Assembly: GCF_009905375.1 (NCBI RefSeq)
Contig: NC_133649.1
Coordinates: 224,895,275 to 224,959,274 of the forward strand
Source of the DNA: Apium graveolens
Lineage: Eukaryota; Streptophyta; Magnoliopsida; Apiales; Apiaceae
Length of the DNA: 64,000 nt
Direction: 5' to 3'
The position numbers and the translations under genes were made by a program. The notes beneath the pieces were generated by a model, which searched no databases, was not told where the DNA came from, and saw nothing but the letters and a program-made list of their open reading frames with translations. The stretch's first letter is position 1; every line of letters begins with the position of its first letter. Shown piece after piece: positions 60,596 to 64,000 of the stretch.

Positions 60596-61244
60596 TCATC
60601 TCAAACACCTGAATTTTATAGCACAAACTCAGGGGGAGAAAGAGAAGAAGAATCTACCAGTCATACCAATAATGAAGAAAATGATGAAGGCACAAGTCAA
60701 CAAACTCATACAAGGAAGTGGGATAGAAGTCACACTAGAGAAGCAATTATTGGTGATCCTATTGCTGGTGTGAGGACTAGAAGTGCAACTGCTAATTAGT
60801 GCCTACATGCATGCTTTCTGTCTCAAATAGAACCCAAGAAAACTGAAGAAGCTCTAATGGATCCTGATTGGATATCTGCAATGCAAGAGGAGCTTAATCA
60901 GTTTGAAAGAAACAAAGTTTGGGAGTTAGTTCATTCACCAAAGAATAGAAGCATTATTGGAACAAAATGGGTGTTCAGGAATAAGATGGATAAAATTGGT
61001 ATAGTTACCAGAAACAAGGCAAGGTTGGTTGCAAAAGGCTACTCACAAGAAAAAGGAATTGATTATGATGAAACTTTTGCTTCTAGTTGCAAGACTTGAA
61101 GCAATAAGGATTTTTGTAGAATTTGCTGCACATTCAAATTTTAAAGTGTATCAAATGGATGTCAAGAGTGCCTTCCTAAATGGTGAGTTAGAAGAAGTGT
61201 TTTATGGTGTAACAGCCACCTGGCTTTGAAGATCCAAAATTTCC
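60596..61244 (+). pseudogene. D: RT N-terminal part, cut by E
   Basis: Reading: linker (TNSGGEREEESTSHTNN), HTREAIIGDPIAGVRTRSA followed by TAG (about 60797), [37 protein letters not shown]. An insertion near 61085 shifts to [18 protein letters not shown] and [16 protein letters not shown] further shift precedes [10 protein letters not shown] at the E junction. The catalytic YVDD is not in the window. Confidence 0.82.
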
Positions 61245-61820
61245 TGTTAGATATGTTTGATGATGTCATGACTAATCTGATGTGTTTAGTTTTAGAACTC
61301 AATATCAGGACTTATCAGGACTTAGCTGAGAATCAGGATTTACTGAAGACAGGAAGATATCAGAACTTAAGGTATCAGAACTTGTAATATCAGAACTTAA
61401 GGAAGGATATGCTTCAGAAGTAAAGTGCGGCTGATTTCTAGGAGAGGATCTGGACTAAACAAATGAAGACATGCTTTAGGAGTTGGACGACCAGAAGACT
61501 TGTAAAAAGATAATATCTGATTGATATATTTTAGGAAGAGATATATTTCATATCAATTATAAGATATCTTGTAAATATGTACTATATAAACACAGATTAG
61601 GGTTTACACTATATGTGTTATTATTCACGAGAATATTATTCATTGTAACCCTAGCAGCTCTTAGTGATATCATACATCACTGAGAGAGTAGATTAAACCT
61701 ACTATAACAGAGTTTGATATATTGAATAAACTTGTTTTCTGTTACATACTTGTGTTCATAATCGAATTGATTGTAGATACTATATTCAACCCCCTTCTAT
61801 AGTATCATTGAGGCCTAACA
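61245..61820 (+). repeat. Element E 5' LTR (576 bp)
   Basis: TGTTAGATAT to GGCCTAACA. U3 (61303-61400) has six ATCAGAACTT / ATCAGGACTT units; TATATAAA at 61583-61590. Very similar to 35690-36262, though that copy begins TGTCAG. Confidence 0.92.
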
Positions 61821-61822
61821 AG

Positions 61823-61834
61823 TGGTATCAGAGC
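61823..61834 (+). other. Element E primer binding site
   Basis: TGGTATCAGAGC, two bases after the LTR. Confidence 0.92.
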
Positions 61835-61882
61835 CAATCTATTAAAATTATAAACAGTTAAGATCCAAACAAACAATCAATC

Positions 61883-62875
61883 ATGTCCGATCAAGCAAAA
61901 ATACCATACCCTTAAGAACCTGCAAAGGTTCAACCCATTCAAAACACCAGTAGATATGAAACCATCAGGGTCCCTATGCTCAGGGTGTCTGAGTACCCTG
62001 TATGGAGTGTGAAGATGGCCATGTTTCTGGAAGCTACAGATCCATAATATTTAGACAGAATTTATGATGGTCCATACAAGCCCACAAAGCCTTCTGTTGC
62101 AGTTGGGAATGAGCCACAGAGGATGATTCCCAAAGAAAAGAGAGAATTCACCACTGAAGACATCTCTTCACTAGGAAAATATGCAAAAGTAAGACACTTG
62201 CTTCATAGTGCACTTGACAATGTCATGTCAAACAGGGTGATTGGATGCAAGACTGTAAAAGAAATCTGGGATGTATTGGAAGTGAGATGTCAAGGAACCA
62301 ATGCCATAAAAAAGAACAGGAAGACAATACTCACACAGGAGTATGAGCACTTTGACTCAAAATCTGATGAGTCACTAACTGAGACATATGACAGATTCAT
62401 AAAGCTGTCGAATGATCTGTCACTAGTTGATAAGGAATATGATCCAGAAGATTCAAATCTGAAATTCCTACTAGCTCTTCCTAAAAAGTGGGATTTGAAA
62501 GCTACTACAATAAGAGACAACTATGAACTTGATGATATGTCTCTTGATGAAATCTATGGGATGCTCAAGACTCATGAACTTGAGATGGAGCAAAGAAAGA
62601 AGAGGCATGGAGGGAAGTCTAAGAAAGTTGCTTTAAAAGCTGAAGAAAAGCCAATTGTCTCTAGGAAGGCAAAAGGAAAGGCTCTCATAATACAGTTTGA
62701 TTCAGAGTCATCAGATTCTGATGATGATGATTCAGAACCTGAAAATTTATCTGAAGTGGATGTTGATGGAGAGATGATGCAACTGTGTGCTCTTATGGTG
62801 AAGGGTATCACAAAGATAGCCTACAAGAAATTCGGAAAGGGTAAGAAGTTTTCCAGGAAAAGGTGGAAGTTCTGA
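61883..62875 (+). CDS. E: gag N-terminal and capsid region with two nonsense codons
   Basis: ATG at 61883 (MSDQAKIPYP, then TAA at 61913-61915). The frame continues VPMLRVSEYPVWSVKMAMF, a second TAA (62045-62047), and is then open from 62123: LHSALDNVMSNRVIGCKTV, IWDVLEVRCQGTNAIKKN, LKFLLALPKKWDLKATTI, LDEIYGMLKTHELEMEQR, and an acidic Ser/Asp stretch. It stops at 62875 after a one-base shift near 62850. Typical SIRE-like gag; the methionine at 62123 is internal. Confidence 0.85.
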
Positions 62876-63263
62876 CAAGAAAGGGTTCAGAAAGACTGAA
62901 GGCAAAAGAGGAAAGTTTGACAGAGGAGACAACTCAAATGTCAAATGCTACAATTATGGTGAAAGAGGCCACATCTCTCCTGATTGCAAGAAAAGAAAAG
63001 GTGATAAAGGCTAGACACTTATCACAAAGAAGAAAAACTGGGCAGACACTTCAGAATCTGAAGAAGAGGTGAACTATGCCTTAATGGCAAATGCTGATAG
63101 CAGTTCTGATGCTGCTAAACTAGAGGTACCTCTAACAACTCTTGCTTTTGATACAGAAGATATTACTGAGTTGAGATTATTCTTGAAAACCATTTATATT
63201 AGCTATAAAGATCAGACTTTAGAGAATGAAAGATTAAAATCTGAAGTACAAAAACAGAAATAA
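62876..63263 (+). pseudogene. E: gag nucleocapsid knuckle and following region
   Basis: In the corrected frame: KRGKFDRGDNSNVKCYNYG and ERGHISPDCKK. The CCHC knuckle has its second Cys replaced by Tyr (C-Y-N-Y; TGT to TAT). After a TAG (about 63012) it reads ESEEEVNYALMANADSSSD and DITELRLFLKTIYISYKD, ending in TAA at 63263. Confidence 0.75.
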
Positions 63264-64000
63264 CTATCTTGAAGAAGAGTTAGTCAAGATGAACACTATT
63301 CAGATAGAGAGAGATAATGATGTGTATGTTAAGAATGAATTGCTTAAACAGAATGATTATCTAAAAACTGAATTAGATAAAGAGAAATCATCAGGACTTG
63401 GACTAACTCAGGAAAAATAACTCATAATATTCTAAGTAGTGGAAACTGGAAAGAGGGGTTACGTTATAAAGATGGTAAAAGTGAGAAAGGGACTTTGCCA
63501 ATAAAGCGAAAGGTAAATCCTGTTAAATTTGTTGCAAAAACTATTGTGTCTGATTCTGAAGAGATGAAAGACTCTAAAACAGAAGTCAAAGAAAAGTCAA
63601 CTTCTGACAAATTAAAACAGGATAAACCAGCTTAGTAAACATTGGCTTAATGACAAAGAAGCAGCTTAAGTATAAGCTGAAAGAGATGAAAAATGTGAAC
63701 AAGGTAAAGAAAGCTAGGAAAAATAGGAATGGAAAGGAAGGTGCGGATAAAAGTAATAATTATATGCCTGTTCCTAATGCTCCTAGAAAGAAATGCTATA
63801 ATTGTGGAAACTCTAATCATCTTGCTTCTTTTTGCAGGAAAAATAAAGATATAAACTCTTTACCTCCTAGATCAGGAGTTAAGAGTCAATCTGTTAAGTT
63901 TAAACCATAAAATCCTTGTTTTCATTGTGGTAGTTTATGGCATTCTATTTATACTTGTAAGGAATATCATAGTTTGTACTATGATTATTATGAAATAAAA
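63264..64000 (+). pseudogene. E: gag coiled coil, second knuckle and end of window
   Basis: Short frames continue a coiled coil (about 63270-63420). 63650-63910 is open for 86 codons: LKYKLKEMKNVNKVKKARK, RNGKEGADKSNNYMPVP, knuckle CYNCGNSNHLASFC. After TAA another Cys/His stretch follows (CFHCGSLWHSIYTC, 63914-63960). The window ends before protease. Two knuckles in a row here differ from the single one in B and F. Confidence 0.65.

Larger units (their letters stand above)
52112..61244 (+). mobile_element. Element D: SIRE-like copia (plus strand), interrupted by solo LTR I and by E
   Basis: 5' LTR 52112-53420, primer site 53423-53434, gag (53490-55748), protease/integrase (55873-57237), solo LTR I (57306-60595), RT (60596-61244), then E inserted in the RT. 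The 3' half is right of the window. Its LTR is unrelated in sequence to those of B and C/E, and it carries its own tandem repeat array. Confidence 0.9.
61245..64000 (+). mobile_element. Element E: SIRE-like copia (plus strand), 3' end outside window
   Basis: 5' LTR 61245-61820, primer site 61823-61834, gag from 61883 to the end of the window. The LTR is the same family as C's 3' LTR. The left flank is D's RT (AAAATTTCC). Gag already shows stops, a frameshift and a damaged knuckle. Confidence 0.9.

Overview
The window is transposable-element DNA from a large, AT-rich plant genome. Every coding region I can recognise belongs to an LTR retrotransposon of the Ty1/copia or Ty3/gypsy type. The primer sites are variants of the plant initiator tRNA-Met site (TGGTATCAGAGC), and the lineages (SIRE-like and Angela/Tork-like copia, Tekay-like chromovirus gypsy) are typical of flowering plants, probably a eudicot. 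I found no host gene, tRNA, rRNA or CRISPR array.

Layout as nested insertions (letters are mine). F (minus-strand SIRE-like copia, 37930-52111) is the oldest and most broken visible layer. It is interrupted by G (minus-strand Angela/Tork-like copia, 43261-51872, complete with both LTRs and TSD TCACT), by D (plus-strand SIRE-like copia starting at 52112) and on its left by H (a gypsy LTR, 36263-37929). H is cut by C (plus-strand SIRE-like copia, 1-36262, its 5' part outside the window). C is cut by B (minus-strand SIRE-like copia, 1800-29723, TSD AAAAT). B is cut inside its reverse transcriptase by A (minus-strand Tekay-like gypsy with 4.5 kb LTRs, 8869-23665, TSD TCCAT). D carries a 3.3 kb solo gypsy LTR, I (57306-60595), and is cut by E (plus-strand copia, 61245 to the window end), whose LTR belongs to the same family as C's. 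The chain F-H-C-B-A is five layers deep.

Within each element the order is usual: LTR, primer site, gag, protease, integrase, RT, RNase H, polypurine tract, LTR. Almost every reading frame is broken, mostly by in-frame stops that look like C-to-T changes (CGA to TGA, CAA/CAG to TAA/TAG) plus some single-base indels. B and C also carry a long extra gene after pol, with a putative promoter of its own. A has an extra ORF between primer site and gag.

The most interesting signals are not genes. (1) In B and in C/E, a short motif specific to each family is arrayed upstream of the LTR TATA box and again upstream of the internal TATA box, and also occurs in coding linkers; in B the motifs often form inverted pairs. 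(2) G's leader holds four hairpins that show nearly the same loop on stems of unrelated sequence. (3) Three different gypsy LTRs (A, I, H) share a leader block bounded by what look like a 3' and a 5' splice site; in A it would join in phase to the pre-gag ORF.
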